From: Oscillospiraceae bacterium
GTDB taxonomy: Bacteria > Bacillota > Clostridia > Oscillospirales > Ruminococcaceae
NCBI GenBank assembly: GCA_902363145.1
Contig: CABIZB010000003.1
Location: forward strand, 310,001 to 374,000
DNA: 64,000 nt
Direction of reading: 5' to 3'
Shown here: positions 54,985 to 64,000 of the stretch, piece by piece
How positions within the stretch are numbered: the first letter of the stretch is position 1
Layout: every line of letters starts with the position of its first letter
The notes under the pieces: generated by a model
What the model was told of the DNA's origin: nothing
Databases searched by the model: none
The model's input: only the letters and a program-made list of their open reading frames with translations
Made by a program: the position numbers and the translations under genes

Positions 54985-56433
54985 TTATTCAACCGAATCA
55001 AGAGACTCATTGAACTCGTCAATGAGAACATTTACAGCGTCAGCCAGCGAATCTCTTACAGAAGGCCAGTCGTGACCGTAAAATGCAGCTCTGATACCAT
55101 ACTCGCCGCTGTCCAGAATGTTGTACATATCTGTGGGGCAGCCTGTGTGGATAGAATACATGGGGTGCTCAGCGGTCATTTCGTTGATCCTGTATCTCAT
55201 CTGGATCATATCGTCAGTCCAGCCGTAATCGTCCTTACGCTTTCTGTCTGCGATCTCGAGAGAGCCTGTGTCGGAGTTTGCAGCAAGTATGCACTCCATA
55301 AATCTTGCAACGCCCTCGGGGTTCTGTGCGCCCTTGCAGAGCATATAAGCTTCCAGACCTGCGGGGAGATAATACTCGTCAGCGTCGTCCATCTTGGGAA
55401 CGGGTACGAACATAACGTCCTCGGAGTTACCGAATTTGGGGTTCCAGATATCGGGAGAGCCTTCAAGAGTGTATGCGCCGCAAATGTAGAACAGCTCCTT
55501 GCCTTCGCCGATGAACTCGGGGTGCTCGCTCCAGTCAAAGAGAGACTTATCGAGAACAAGACCGTTCTGGCTCAGCTCATACATAAAGTTCATGGACTTT
55601 TCAAGGCGCTCATCATAAAGGTTGGAAACCAACTGACCGTCTCTCAGTTCAACGGGAGCAACGCCGCAGGTGAGCATAAGGGGCTTTTCATTGAACCAGC
55701 CGTCCAGACCGTACTGGTCAGCCTCGGGATCAACATATTCAAGAAGCATATTCTTGAATGTGGACCATGTCCATTCGCCCTTGTCAAGCAGCTCAACGGG
55801 ATCCTCAAAGCCCTGGGACTCGATGGTCTTCTTGTTGTAGATAACGACCTCGCCTGCTGTTGCCTGGGTAGCCATAAGGTAATGCTTGCCCTTGAGGCTG
55901 AACTTGTCGTTAAGCTCCTTTACTGGGTTCCAAAGGTCGGAATCGAAATCAACATAGCTGTCGTAGGACTCAAACTGACCGTTGGGGATACCCTTGGGGA
56001 AAGAGTCAAGGTCGCCGCCTGCGATGAAGTCGATGCCTGTACCGCCCAGAATGTTTGTGGAAAGGTCGGTAAAGCGCTGGCTCCATGTGGTGGGGATATA
56101 TTCAATGGTTCCGCCGTACTTCTTCTCGAAAAGCTCGAGAGAAAGCGCCTTGGTGTTGCCTGATGTGGTAGCGTGGAAAGGATCATAGAAAGAGAACCAC
56201 TTGATGTTCTTGTTTTCAAGCTCAACATCGGGAAGCAGCTTAGAAACATCGTCCATGGTAACCTGCTCCTCGGAAGCAAGTGTCTCGGTATTGATCTCAA
56301 CAGTTACCCCTGTTGTGGTGGTTGCGGAGGTGGTAGTATCCTCTGCTGTACCGGATGAACTGCCGCAGGCTGCAAAGCTCGAAGCCATCATAACAGCTGC
56401 AAGACCTGCTGCATATCTTTTAAAATTCTTCAT
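54985..56433 (-). CDS. Carbohydrate ABC transporter substrate-binding lipoprotein (orphan)
   Basis: A 482-residue extracellular binding protein. The signal peptide ends at lipobox FAAC, followed by a Ser/Thr-rich linker. The binding domain starts ENKNIKWFSFYDPFHATTSG near 73 and includes ATQATAGEVVIYNKKTIESQGFEDP near 190. WTWSTFKNMLLEYVD is a common sugar-SBP helix. Unlike the 27-kb system, no permease genes accompany it, so it must use permeases elsewhere or act as a sensor. AAAGGAG supports the start. The substrate is unknown. Confidence 0.9.
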   Translation of the reverse strand: MKNFKRYAAGLAAVMMASSFAACGSSSGTAEDTTTSATTTTGVTVEINTETLASEEQVTMDDVSKLLPDVELENKNIKWFSFYDPFHATTSGNTKALSLELFEKKYGGTIEYIPTTWSQRFTDLSTNILGGTGIDFIAGGDLDSFPKGIPNGQFESYDSYVDFDSDLWNPVKELNDKFSLKGKHYLMATQATAGEVVIYNKKTIESQGFEDPVELLDKGEWTWSTFKNMLLEYVDPEADQYGLDGWFNEKPLMLTCGVAPVELRDGQLVSNLYDERLEKSMNFMYELSQNGLVLDKSLFDWSEHPEFIGEGKELFYICGAYTLEGSPDIWNPKFGNSEDVMFVPVPKMDDADEYYLPAGLEAYMLCKGAQNPEGVARFMECILAANSDTGSLEIADRKRKDDYGWTDDMIQMRYRINEMTAEHPMYSIHTGCPTDMYNILDSGEYGIRAAFYGHDWPSVRDSLADAVNVLIDEFNESLDSVE

Positions 56434-56607
56434 AATAGTACTCCTTTCATTTCAAGAGAAAATGTGCATGATAAACTTTTTATAATTATAACATAAAGCT
56501 GCATTTCTGTCAACGTTTACATTGTACATTTTGACAAGAAAATAATTGGGTATATTGCCGAGGCTTTTTTAAATTAACCGCCTCGGCATGATATGTTTGA
56601 TAATTTG

Positions 56608-56661
56608 ATACTAAGCGCCAATCAAAAACTATATATCTATAGTTTTATTGGAAATTAGTAT
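56608..56661. repeat. Palindromic repeat, family B, copy 3 (54-bp terminal-repeat-only form)
   Basis: It consists of little more than the two ends: ATACTAAGCGCCAATCAAAA and, across CTATAG, TTTTATTGGAAATTAGTAT. The interior of copies 1 and 2 is missing. Its right half overlaps the 3' end of the VWA gene and contains that gene's stop codon (56645-56647). Confidence 0.82.
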
Positions 56662-58309
56662 CACGTCTCTTCATAGTGTTAACAAGATAAATGAACTCGT
56701 CCTTATAATCATCATCGGAATAATCGTACTTGGAAAGCTGTGCGGAAACGTCCTTATAGGTAACATCGCCGATGTATCTGCTGTTTCTCAGGAGCATGCC
56801 GAACTCTGCCACGCAGGAGGCAAAATTCATATCTGCGGACATTTTGTCGGAATAAAGTGACTTGTTAACGGGATATGTTAGCAGCTTGCTTTCGCTGCCC
56901 TCAGGCTCCTTGTAGCGGATATTCACGGTGAGAAGCTCGTCGCCCATAACGCCCTCGCTGTCAGAAGCATATTTCAGCTCGCTTTCGCCCAGCTCCATTT
57001 TGCTGTCAGCAGGAACTATCTCATAAAGCACGGTAACGCTGTGGCCTGCGCCTATCTCGCCTGCGTCCTTGGTGTCATCGTTAAAGTCCTCGGCAGCCAT
57101 GACCCTGTTCTCATAGCCGATAAGGCGATATCCCTTAACATTTGTGGGATTAAATTCCAGCTGGAACTTGACGTCCTTTGCAACAGTGAAAAGCGTGCCG
57201 CTCATTTCATCGACCAGCACCTTTTTTGCTTCCTTTTCGCTGTCGATGTAGGAGTAGTTTCCGTTGCCATAATCAGCCAGCGCTTCAAGGCGATTGTCCT
57301 TGTAATTGCCTGTGCCGAAACCCAGAACGGAGAGGAACACGCCGCTTTCACGCTTTTCCTCAATGAGCCTTGTAAGCTCCGACTCGGAGGAAAGTCCCAC
57401 ATTAAGGTCGCCGTCGGTGGCAAGGATAACTCTGTTGTTGCCGCCGTCGATAAAATATTTCTGAGCAATATCGTAAGCGGTATTGATGCCTGCCGCACCT
57501 GCTGTTGAGCCGCCTGCTTCAAGGTCGTTGATGGCACGGAGTATCTTTTTCCTGTCGTTTCCGTCAGCGCCTTCAAGCACCACCTCGTCCGAGCCGGCAT
57601 AGGTAACGATTGAAACACGGTCAGCGGCAGTTAGATTATCGGTAAGCATTGAGAAAGACTTCTGTACCAGCGGCAGCTTGTTGTCATCATACATGGAGCC
57701 GCTCACGTCAATAAGGAAAACCAGATTCATGGCAGGGCGCTCATCAAGCACAGCATCAAAGCCCTTGGTATTTATGCCGACCATTAAAAGCTCAGTTTCA
57801 TCGTTCCACGGGCAGTCGGAAAGCTCTGTATGAACTGCAAACGGCTCGCCGTCGGCAGGATCGGTATAATCATAGTCAAAGTAGTTGATAAACTCCTCGA
57901 TACGCACAGCATCGGGGGGAACGTCCATGCCGTCATCTATCATTCGGCGGACATTTGTGTATGAAGCTGTGTCAACATCGGCGGAGAATGTGGAAAGAGG
58001 TGCGGAAGATACTGCTGTATAGCCGTTTTCCTTGATGTAATTATACTCCTCGTCATTTTGCTGAATATCGGAGTCATCAACGCTGTTCATCTCAGGAGGC
58101 ATTGCTTCATCATCGGCAGGTGCAGCATCATTGGCATAATCCTCTGCTATAGCCGCCTCGGTGTAATGCTGCGCTCCCTTTTCGTTATTCACGGCATAAT
58201 CACTGCCGCTTGTGTCCATGGCATCACCGCAGGCGGTAAGGGTGGATACTGATGTTATAACTGCCATAAGGGCAGCAAGCTTTTTCATTGAGTTCATTTT
58301 TGTGTTCAT
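56645..58309 (-). CDS. VWA-domain lipoprotein (YfbK/DUF3520 type)
   Basis: A 554-residue surface lipoprotein: lipobox LTAC, an acidic linker, a von Willebrand N-terminal region (LSTFSADVDTASYTNVRRMID near 105) and a VWA domain with metal site DVSGSMYDDNK near 200. A C-terminal DUF3520-like part follows (SCVAEFGMLLRNSRYIG near 515). Its last four residues and stop lie inside repeat B3. The ATG at 58309 has AAAGGAACG upstream. It follows the anti-sigma gene by 23 bp, so it belongs to the ECF sigma operon and may be its main target or sensor partner. Confidence 0.88.
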   Translation of the reverse strand: MNTKMNSMKKLAALMAVITSVSTLTACGDAMDTSGSDYAVNNEKGAQHYTEAAIAEDYANDAAPADDEAMPPEMNSVDDSDIQQNDEEYNYIKENGYTAVSSAPLSTFSADVDTASYTNVRRMIDDGMDVPPDAVRIEEFINYFDYDYTDPADGEPFAVHTELSDCPWNDETELLMVGINTKGFDAVLDERPAMNLVFLIDVSGSMYDDNKLPLVQKSFSMLTDNLTAADRVSIVTYAGSDEVVLEGADGNDRKKILRAINDLEAGGSTAGAAGINTAYDIAQKYFIDGGNNRVILATDGDLNVGLSSESELTRLIEEKRESGVFLSVLGFGTGNYKDNRLEALADYGNGNYSYIDSEKEAKKVLVDEMSGTLFTVAKDVKFQLEFNPTNVKGYRLIGYENRVMAAEDFNDDTKDAGEIGAGHSVTVLYEIVPADSKMELGESELKYASDSEGVMGDELLTVNIRYKEPEGSESKLLTYPVNKSLYSDKMSADMNFASCVAEFGMLLRNSRYIGDVTYKDVSAQLSKYDYSDDDYKDEFIYLVNTMKRRDTNFQ

Positions 58310-58332
58310 AAGATCGTTCCTTTCAAGCATAT

Positions 58333-59223
58333 TCACGCCCGCAGCTTTTCCCAGCTCTCGAAAAGCTTTTCAAGCGAGCATTCCGCTGTTATGTTCATTC
58401 GGTCGTAAAAATAGTCGTCCTTATAGACCTGTGGGTAGGTAATGGTGCTGCCGTCCGCTGCAAGGGACTGCCAGCCGTTGTGATAGACCACTTCCCTGTC
58501 AAGGGTTATCTCTATCTGAGGGGCATTGTCGAAAACAACTCTGTACATTCCGTCACAGGCGCTGATCGGCAGCAGATACTCACGGTTGTCACGGAGAGCA
58601 TAGGGCGAGTCGGAATAAACGGTGACTTTTTCGGGGAGAGAAGTCTCGCTGTCGGAGATAAGATGCACCACTTCAAGGGTGTATGCGGTCATATCGCCCT
58701 CATTGTCGGAATACAGCACCTTGCCGTCGATGAAAAAGTCCGTCTCAGAAAGCACCTGAGCCTCCACAAAATACTCCTGCTCCGCCTCGCTGTGGGAAAG
58801 GGCATTGTAGATGCCGCTGTCGGTCTCGGCAAGGTCAAGGGTATAATAATTGTCGGTTGACTGAGTTTCCGTGGAATAATCCCAGCCCATTTCTGCGGCA
58901 ACTGACGGCATTTCAGCTTCATCTGCGGCATATTCGTCGCTTATTTCGGGAGCCATATCCGCCTGAGATGTTTCGTTTGATATCTCACTGTCGCTTATAA
59001 TGAGCCTGCCTGCGCAGAAAACTGCCGCTAAAACGGCTGCGGCGGAGACGAAAATCCTGACTGTTTTGCCTGATTTATGCGCACACTGCCTTGACGCTGA
59101 AACGAAAGGGGTGATATCCTTTTCCTCGTCAGGAGCGCCTGCGATCTTCTCCCAAAGCTTATCCATATCGGGTGCAGATGAATCAATATGTTTTATGTAG
59201 TCCTGTTCAAATTTTTTCATCAT
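58333..59223 (-). CDS. Putative transmembrane anti-sigma factor
   Basis: A 296-residue protein with a cytoplasmic N-terminus (1-52), one membrane helix (TVRIFVSAAAVLAAVFCAGRLII near 53-75) and an extracytoplasmic part with an acidic linker, then a beta-rich domain (VEAQVLSETDFFIDGKVLYS near 145). The start overlaps the sigma gene stop (ATGA), the usual sigma / anti-sigma arrangement. No zinc-finger HxxxCxxC is present in the N-terminus, so it would be a non-ZAS type. The assignment rests mainly on topology and context. Confidence 0.7.
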   Translation of the reverse strand: MMKKFEQDYIKHIDSSAPDMDKLWEKIAGAPDEEKDITPFVSASRQCAHKSGKTVRIFVSAAAVLAAVFCAGRLIISDSEISNETSQADMAPEISDEYAADEAEMPSVAAEMGWDYSTETQSTDNYYTLDLAETDSGIYNALSHSEAEQEYFVEAQVLSETDFFIDGKVLYSDNEGDMTAYTLEVVHLISDSETSLPEKVTVYSDSPYALRDNREYLLPISACDGMYRVVFDNAPQIEITLDREVVYHNGWQSLAADGSTITYPQVYKDDYFYDRMNITAECSLEKLFESWEKLRA

Positions 59224-59774
59224 AACACCTCCCCGTAAAGCTTTCTGAGTTTTTTCACTGCCGACTGATACCGCCAGGCAGCGGTACCGATGGGAATTTG
59301 CAGCACGTCCGAAATTTCCGCAAACGTAAGCTCGCAGTAAATTTTCAGATGGACGATCTCCCGCTGGTCGGCACTCAGGGCATCAAGCATCTGCTGCACT
59401 GCCATGTCTGACGATACGTTTTCCTCAGTATCGGCTGTATCAGCCACATCGGAAAGCGTACTGCTGTCGTCATCATCGGCTGATGATGTGGACGGAACCT
59501 CTCTGCTTTGCCTGCGGATAATATCCAGCGCAAGATTTCTGGCTGAAACAAGCAGCCATTTCTTGTGCCCCGTGCCTGCCCTGTAAATATGAGCAGCCTT
59601 TCTGAGCCTCAGGAAAAATTCTGAGGTAATATCCTCCGCAAGATGCGGACTTCTGCACAGGCTAAGTACGGAAGAATATATCATTCGCCCGTACTCCTCA
59701 TAGACCTGTTTAAGTCCCTGCATATCTCCGCCCGCAAGCATCGTCATACAGCTTGTAAAATTGCTTTCAGTCAT
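59220..59774 (-). CDS. ECF-type RNA polymerase sigma factor
   Basis: A 184-residue sigma factor. Region 2 spans about 17-82 (YEEYGRMIYSSVLSLCRSPHLAEDITSEFFLRLRKAA...WLLVSARNLALDIIRRQ). A flexible acidic Ser/Asp-rich linker follows (about 86-117), then region 4 at 120-175 (LDALSADQREIVHLKIYCELTFAEISDVLQIPIGTAAWRYQSAVKKL). The ATG at 59774 is chosen for GGGG eight bases upstream; a GTG at 59783 is an alternative. It heads an operon with the anti-sigma and VWA genes. Confidence 0.92.
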   Translation of the reverse strand: MTESNFTSCMTMLAGGDMQGLKQVYEEYGRMIYSSVLSLCRSPHLAEDITSEFFLRLRKAAHIYRAGTGHKKWLLVSARNLALDIIRRQSREVPSTSSADDDDSSTLSDVADTADTEENVSSDMAVQQMLDALSADQREIVHLKIYCELTFAEISDVLQIPIGTAAWRYQSAVKKLRKLYGEVL

Positions 59775-59807
59775 TATTTTCACCCCGTCTGACCGTTTTC
59801 ATATGTA

Positions 59808-59813
59808 TATACG
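59808..59813 (-). promoter_or_regulatory. Possible ECF-type -10 (CGTATA) of the sigma operon
   Basis: CGTATA on the minus strand, 34 bp before the sigma start, resembles the -10 of SigW-like promoters and would fit autoregulation. A TGAAAC-type -35 is not evident. Confidence 0.3.
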
Positions 59814-59876
59814 TCTGAATTGGAACAACTTTATGGCGTTTATTTGTAAACAATTTATTAAGTGAGCTGATAAAAG

Positions 59877-59907
59877 AAAAGACCTTTTCGCAAGGAAAAG
59901 GTCTTTT
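59877..59907 (-). terminator. Terminator of the fusA-tuf transcript
   Basis: A 13-bp stem AAAAGACCTTTTC / GAAAAGGTCTTTT; the minus-strand tail is TCTTTTATC. Confidence 0.88.
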
Positions 59908-59931
59908 CGGAAATTCAAGTGCGTATTGAGA

Positions 59932-61134
59932 TTATTCGTTGATCTTAGTAACAACGCCGGAACCAACGGTACGTCCACCCTCACGGATAGCGAAACGAAG
60001 TCCCTCTTCAATAGCGATAGGAGTGATGAGCTCAACTGCGATCTCAACGTTATCGCCGGGCATGCACATTTCCTTATCAGCAGGAAGTGTGATAACGCCG
60101 GTAACGTCAGTTGTTCTGAAGTAGAACTGAGGTCTGTAGTTGTTGAAGAAAGGAGTATGACGTCCGCCCTCTTCCTTCTTCAGTACGTAAACCTGACCGC
60201 TGAACTTGGTGTGGGGGTGAATAGAACCGGGCTTGCAAAGAACCTGGCCTCTTTCGATGTCAGTTCTCTGGATACCACGGAGAAGAGCACCGATGTTATC
60301 GCCTGCCTCAGCGTAGTCAAGGATCTTTCTGAACATTTCGATACCGGTAACAACAGTCTTAGCTCTCTCGGTAGTAAGACCGATGATCTCAACTTCGTCA
60401 CCAGTTCTGAGCTGACCTCTTTCAACTCTACCTGTAGCAACAGTACCACGACCGGTAATGGTGAATACGTCCTCAACAGGCATAAGGAAGGGCTGGTCTG
60501 CCTTTCTGTCGGGAGTAGGAATGTACTCGTCAACAGCGTCCATGAGTTCCTGAATGCACTTGTACTCAGGAGCGTTAGGATCGGTAGAAGTGGAGTTAAG
60601 AGCCTGGTAAGCAGAACCGATGATGATAGGAGTATCGTCGCCGGGGAAATCGTACTTATCGAGGGTCTCACGGATATCCATCTCAACAAGCTCGAGAAGC
60701 TCAGGATCGTCAACCTGGTCAGCCTTGTTCATGAATACAACGATGTAAGGAACGCCAACCTGACGAGCGAGAAGAAGGTGCTCCTTGGTCTGAGCCATAG
60801 GTCCATCAGTAGCAGCAACTACGAGGATAGCACCGTCCATCTGAGCAGCACCGGTGATCATGTTCTTAACATAGTCAGCGTGGCCCGGGCAGTCAACGTG
60901 AGCATAGTGACGCTTGTCAGTCTCGTACTCAACGTGAGCGGTATTGATTGTAATACCTCTTTCTCTCTCCTCGGGAGCCTTATCGATATCAGCATAGCCC
61001 TCAAACTGAGCCTGACCCTTAAGGGAAAGATACTTGGTGATAGCAGCGGTAAGAGTGGTCTTACCATGGTCAACGTGACCGATAGTACCAATGTTTACGT
61101 GGGGTTTGGTTCTTTCGAAATGTGCCTTTGCCAT
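59932..61134 (-). CDS. tuf: Elongation factor Tu
   Basis: A 400-residue GTPase that delivers aminoacyl-tRNA to the ribosome. G motifs are all present: [10 protein letters not shown] near 19-28, the switch I region with [23 protein letters not shown] near 81, NKADQVDD near 136 and SAYQAL near 174. The end is [13 protein letters not shown]. It follows fusA by 105 bp in the str-type order rpsG-fusA-tuf. AGGAGG precedes the start. The very long antisense frame covering tuf and fusA is a codon-bias artefact. Confidence 0.99.
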   Translation of the reverse strand: MAKAHFERTKPHVNIGTIGHVDHGKTTLTAAITKYLSLKGQAQFEGYADIDKAPEERERGITINTAHVEYETDKRHYAHVDCPGHADYVKNMITGAAQMDGAILVVAATDGPMAQTKEHLLLARQVGVPYIVVFMNKADQVDDPELLELVEMDIRETLDKYDFPGDDTPIIIGSAYQALNSTSTDPNAPEYKCIQELMDAVDEYIPTPDRKADQPFLMPVEDVFTITGRGTVATGRVERGQLRTGDEVEIIGLTTERAKTVVTGIEMFRKILDYAEAGDNIGALLRGIQRTDIERGQVLCKPGSIHPHTKFSGQVYVLKKEEGGRHTPFFNNYRPQFYFRTTDVTGVITLPADKEMCMPGDNVEIAVELITPIAIEEGLRFAIREGGRTVGSGVVTKINE

Positions 61135-61239
61135 TGGAAATTTCCTCCTTTAATTAGTAAAGTTATAAGCCTATGCAACCATTTTAACAGATTATTAAGC
61201 GGATTGCAAGCGTTTTTTGTAAATTTTCAGCTAAAATTA

Positions 61240-63324
61240 TCAGCCGTTTGCCTTGTTTCTTGCAGACATGATCTTCTCTGCAACGGAACGAGGAACCTCT
61301 GTATAGCTGTCGGGCTCCATTGTGTAGTTACCACGGCCCTGAGTCTTGGAACGGAGGTCGTTGGAGTAACCAAACATCTCGGAAAGAGGAACAAGTGCAT
61401 CAACCTGAGCTGTGCCGTTGTTGATCTCCTGGCCGAGGATCTGTCCACGACGGGAGTTAAGGTCACCGATAACGGTACCCATGAAGTCCTCGGGAACAAA
61501 TACGGAAACCTTCATGATAGGCTCGAGAATGCAGGGATCAGCCTTCTTCATAGCTTCCTTGAAAGCCATAGAACCGGCGATGGAGAATGCCATTTCGGAG
61601 GAGTCGACCTCGTGGTAGGAGCCGTCGTAAAGAGTAACCTTAACGTCAACAACCTGATAACCGGCGAGAACGCCTGCCTTCATAGCGCCCTGAATACCCT
61701 TGTCAACAGCGGGGATGTATTCCTTAGGAATAGCACCGCCGACAACGGCATTAATAAACTCGTAACCCTTACCGGACTCGTTGGGTTCAACCTTGATCTT
61801 AACGTGACCGTACTGACCCTTACCACCGGACTGACGAGCATACTTGTGGTCAACATCAGCAAGCTTCTTGATTGTTTCCTTGTAAGCAACCTGAGGTGCA
61901 CCTACGTTAGCCTCAACCTTGAACTCTCTGAGGAGACGGTCAACGATGATATCCAGGTGAAGCTCACCCATACCTGCGATAATGGTCTGACCTGTTTCTT
62001 CGTCAGTCCATGTTCTGAAGGTAGGATCCTCTTCAGCAAGCTTTGCAAGGCCGATGCCCATCTTTTCCTGACCGGCCTTAGTCTTAGGCTCGATAGCGAG
62101 CTGGATAACAGGCTCGGGGAATTCCATGGACTCGAGGATTACAGGGTGCTTAGGATCGCAGAGTGTATCACCGGTAGTTGTATTCTTAAGACCTACGCAA
62201 GCAGCGATATCGCCGGCGTAGCAGGTCTCGATATCCTTTCTGTGGTTGGAGTGCATCTGAAGGATACGACCCATTCTTTCAGAGTTATCCTTAGTTGCAT
62301 TGAGCACAGTAGCACCTGCGTCAACAGTACCCGAATAAACTCTGAAGTAGCAGAGCTTACCAACGAAGGGGTCAGTTGCAATCTTGAATGCAAGTGCAGC
62401 GAAAGGTTCAGTATCGGATGTGATTCTCTCGGTCTCCTCACCTGTATCGGGGTCAACACCCTTGATAGGAGGAATATCGAGAGGAGAGGGCATATAATCA
62501 ACAACAGCGTCAAGAAGCTTCTGAACGCCCTTGTTCTTATAAGAGGTACCGCAGGTTACGGGAACGAACTTATTGGCGATGCAGCCTTCACGGATGCACT
62601 TCTTAAGTTCTTCTGTGGTAAGCTCTTCACCCTCAAGGTATTTTTCCATGAGCTCGTCGTCCATTTCAGCAGCAGCTTCAACAAGCTTCTCACGGTATTC
62701 GTTAGCCATGTCAACCATGTCAGCGGGAATATCCTCTACTCTGACATCCTTGCCAAGGTCATCGTAATACACGTCTGCCTTCATTTCAACCAGGTCAATG
62801 ATACCCTTAAAGTCATCTTCCGCACCGATAGGAAGCTGAATGGGCACTGCGTTACACTTGAGACGCTCGTGCATCATTTCAACAACACGGAAGAAGTTGG
62901 CACCCATAATATCCATCTTATTTACATAAGCCATTCTGGGTACCTGATATTTATCAGCCTGACGCCATACGGTCTCAGACTGGGGCTCAACGCCGCCCTT
63001 TGCGCAGAAAACAGTTACAGAACCGTCAAGAACTCGAAGCGAACGCTCAACCTCTACTGTAAAGTCAACGTGGCCGGGGGTGTCGATGATATTGATTCTA
63101 TGGCCTGCCCAGTGGCAAGTAGTAGCAGCGGAGGTAATTGTGATACCTCTCTCCTGCTCCTGAGCCATCCAGTCCATTGTTGCAGAACCATCGTGAGTTT
63201 CACCTATCTTATGGTTTACACCGGTATAGAAAAGGATACGCTCGGTGGTAGTTGTTTTACCTGCATCGATGTGAGCCATGATACCAATATTTCTTGTTTT
63301 TTCAAGTGAACAATCTCTTGGCAT
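61240..63324 (-). CDS. fusA: Elongation factor G
   Basis: A 694-residue translocation GTPase. GTP motifs: [16 protein letters not shown] near 16-31, [21 protein letters not shown] near 82, [10 protein letters not shown] near 136. Domains II to V follow, including GMGELHLDI (domain III, near 466) and ISAGxxD-like [16 protein letters not shown] at the C-terminal end. It is complete. It lies between rpsG (83-bp gap) and tuf. GGAGG sits seven bases before the ATG. Confidence 0.99.
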   Translation of the reverse strand: MPRDCSLEKTRNIGIMAHIDAGKTTTTERILFYTGVNHKIGETHDGSATMDWMAQEQERGITITSAATTCHWAGHRINIIDTPGHVDFTVEVERSLRVLDGSVTVFCAKGGVEPQSETVWRQADKYQVPRMAYVNKMDIMGANFFRVVEMMHERLKCNAVPIQLPIGAEDDFKGIIDLVEMKADVYYDDLGKDVRVEDIPADMVDMANEYREKLVEAAAEMDDELMEKYLEGEELTTEELKKCIREGCIANKFVPVTCGTSYKNKGVQKLLDAVVDYMPSPLDIPPIKGVDPDTGEETERITSDTEPFAALAFKIATDPFVGKLCYFRVYSGTVDAGATVLNATKDNSERMGRILQMHSNHRKDIETCYAGDIAACVGLKNTTTGDTLCDPKHPVILESMEFPEPVIQLAIEPKTKAGQEKMGIGLAKLAEEDPTFRTWTDEETGQTIIAGMGELHLDIIVDRLLREFKVEANVGAPQVAYKETIKKLADVDHKYARQSGGKGQYGHVKIKVEPNESGKGYEFINAVVGGAIPKEYIPAVDKGIQGAMKAGVLAGYQVVDVKVTLYDGSYHEVDSSEMAFSIAGSMAFKEAMKKADPCILEPIMKVSVFVPEDFMGTVIGDLNSRRGQILGQEINNGTAQVDALVPLSEMFGYSNDLRSKTQGRGNYTMEPDSYTEVPRSVAEKIMSARNKANG

Positions 63325-63407
63325 AGCTTTTCCTCCAAAAATCTGCTGCGGCTGTGATAACCGCAGCCGTCACGTTTATAACGTTTTGCTTCGGCTTTGC
63401 GGCCTGA

Positions 63408-63878
63408 TCACCATCTGTAGTGAGCAAATGCCTTGTTAGCCTCAGCCATCTTGTGAGTATCCTCACGCTTCTTGCAAGCTCCGCCCAGACCATTCATAGC
63501 GTCCATGATCTCAGCTGCGAGTCTCTCCTTCATGGTTCTCTCGCTTCTTGCTCTTGCGTAAGTTGTAAGCCATCTGAGTCCAAGAGTCTGCTTTCTCTCG
63601 GGTCTAACCTCCATAGGAACCTGGTAGGTAGCACCGCCTACACGGCGAGCCTTTACTTCCAGGAGAGGCATGATGTTTTCCATAGCCTCGTTGAATGCTT
63701 CAAGAGCATCCTTTCCTGTCTTTTCAGCAACGATCTCAAATGCGCCGTAAACGATCTTCTGAGCTACGCCCTTCTTACCGTCGAGCATGATATTGTTGAT
63801 AAGACGTGTAACGATCTCGGAATTGTAAACAGGATCACAGAGAACCTCACGCTTAGCTATTTTACCTCTTCTTGGCAC
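63408..63878 (-). CDS. rpsG: 30S ribosomal protein S7
   Basis: A 156-residue 30S head protein that binds 16S rRNA and touches the E-site tRNA. The start is GTG at 63878, giving the classic [12 protein letters not shown] start; AAGGAGG lies eight bases upstream, and an in-frame ATG seven codons earlier overlaps it. Motifs include [33 protein letters not shown] and the end [14 protein letters not shown]. rpsL normally precedes it and is probably just outside the window. Confidence 0.98.
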   Translation of the reverse strand: MPRRGKIAKREVLCDPVYNSEIVTRLINNIMLDGKKGVAQKIVYGAFEIVAEKTGKDALEAFNEAMENIMPLLEVKARRVGGATYQVPMEVRPERKQTLGLRWLTTYARARSERTMKERLAAEIMDAMNGLGGACKKREDTHKMAEANKAFAHYRW

Positions 63879-64000
63879 AATACTTCCCTCCTTCATAATA
63901 ATGATATCATAGGTACTCGTTTCTTCCACGACACGTCGTCCAATGCAGAGGTATCATCTATATTAAAATGAATAACTCCACAATTTAATCGCTGTGTGGT
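63879..64000 (-). other. Leader region upstream of rpsG
   Basis: There is no gene in this end piece. Two short perfect palindromes are visible, ATGATATCAT (63901-63910) and ACGACACGTCGT (63928-63939). They could belong to an rpsL-rpsG spacer structure, but this is speculative. Confidence 0.35.

Noticed and set aside
59926..63309. A 1127-codon open frame on the plus strand opposite tuf and fusA
   Set aside because: It is the antisense shadow of two highly expressed, strongly codon-biased genes; it has no ribosome site, and its sequence is low-complexity Ser/Leu/Val/Asn.

Overview
The window looks like a chromosomal segment of an anaerobic low-to-mid-GC Firmicute of class Clostridia, most likely a Ruminococcus-type gut or rumen bacterium. 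This is inferred from the gene families: CIRCE-controlled heat-shock genes, a T-box leader, formate-THF ligase, a B12 salvage trio, PdxST, a DUF4317 protein, many CGD/CGT-type lipoproteins and the fusA-tuf order. No rRNA, tRNA, CRISPR array, phage or transposase gene was seen. The accessory material is a set of small palindromic repeats.

Layout. 1-3.3 kb: a large P-type-ATPase-like membrane protein without catalytic residues, then a small secreted protein. 3.8-8.1 kb: a DtxR/MntR regulator, three tandem Hsp20 genes and groESL, with perfect CIRCE operators ahead of both heat-shock units. 8.5-11.9 kb: a MATE exporter and fhs. 12-14.4 kb: cobTUS. 14.3-19.0 kb: a YczE-like membrane protein, a secreted Fn3 protein and a GGDEF-EAL protein. 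19.2-25 kb: an exonuclease, a CBS protein, a lone mreB and a very large polytopic membrane protein. 25.3-30.2 kb: a sugar ABC transporter with a divergent LacI regulator. 30.4-33.6 kb: ilvBNC. 34.4-38.2 kb: a BtuF-like lipoprotein, pdxST and an ECF S component. 38.3-42.2 kb: metF, a free-standing MetH activation protein and metH. 43.8-45.8 kb: an isoleucine-type T-box, ilvA and ridA. 46.1-51.9 kb: an amino-acid-binding lipoprotein, a zinc-ribbon membrane protein, and an NAD-flavoured operon (sirtuin, nadC, radical SAM, epimerase). 52.0-53.6 kb: a self-contained 32-codon gene, rtcB and a small basic protein. 53.7-59.8 kb: DUF4317, a sugar-binding lipoprotein, and an ECF sigma / anti-sigma / VWA-lipoprotein module. 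59.9-64 kb: tuf, fusA and rpsG.

The genes cohere around one-carbon and B12 metabolism (fhs, metF, metH, activation protein, cobTUS, possible BtuF), branched-chain amino acids (ilvBNC, Ile T-box-ilvA-ridA) and B6 supply. RidA removes the reactive enamine made by IlvA.

The least explained items are: (i) the promoter - 32-aa ORF - terminator unit ahead of rtcB, divergent from the sirtuin operon; (ii) three hairpin-repeat families, two sharing terminal inverted repeats and two sharing an apex hairpin, one copy of which supplies the stop codon of a lipoprotein gene; (iii) the P-type ATPase pseudoenzyme.
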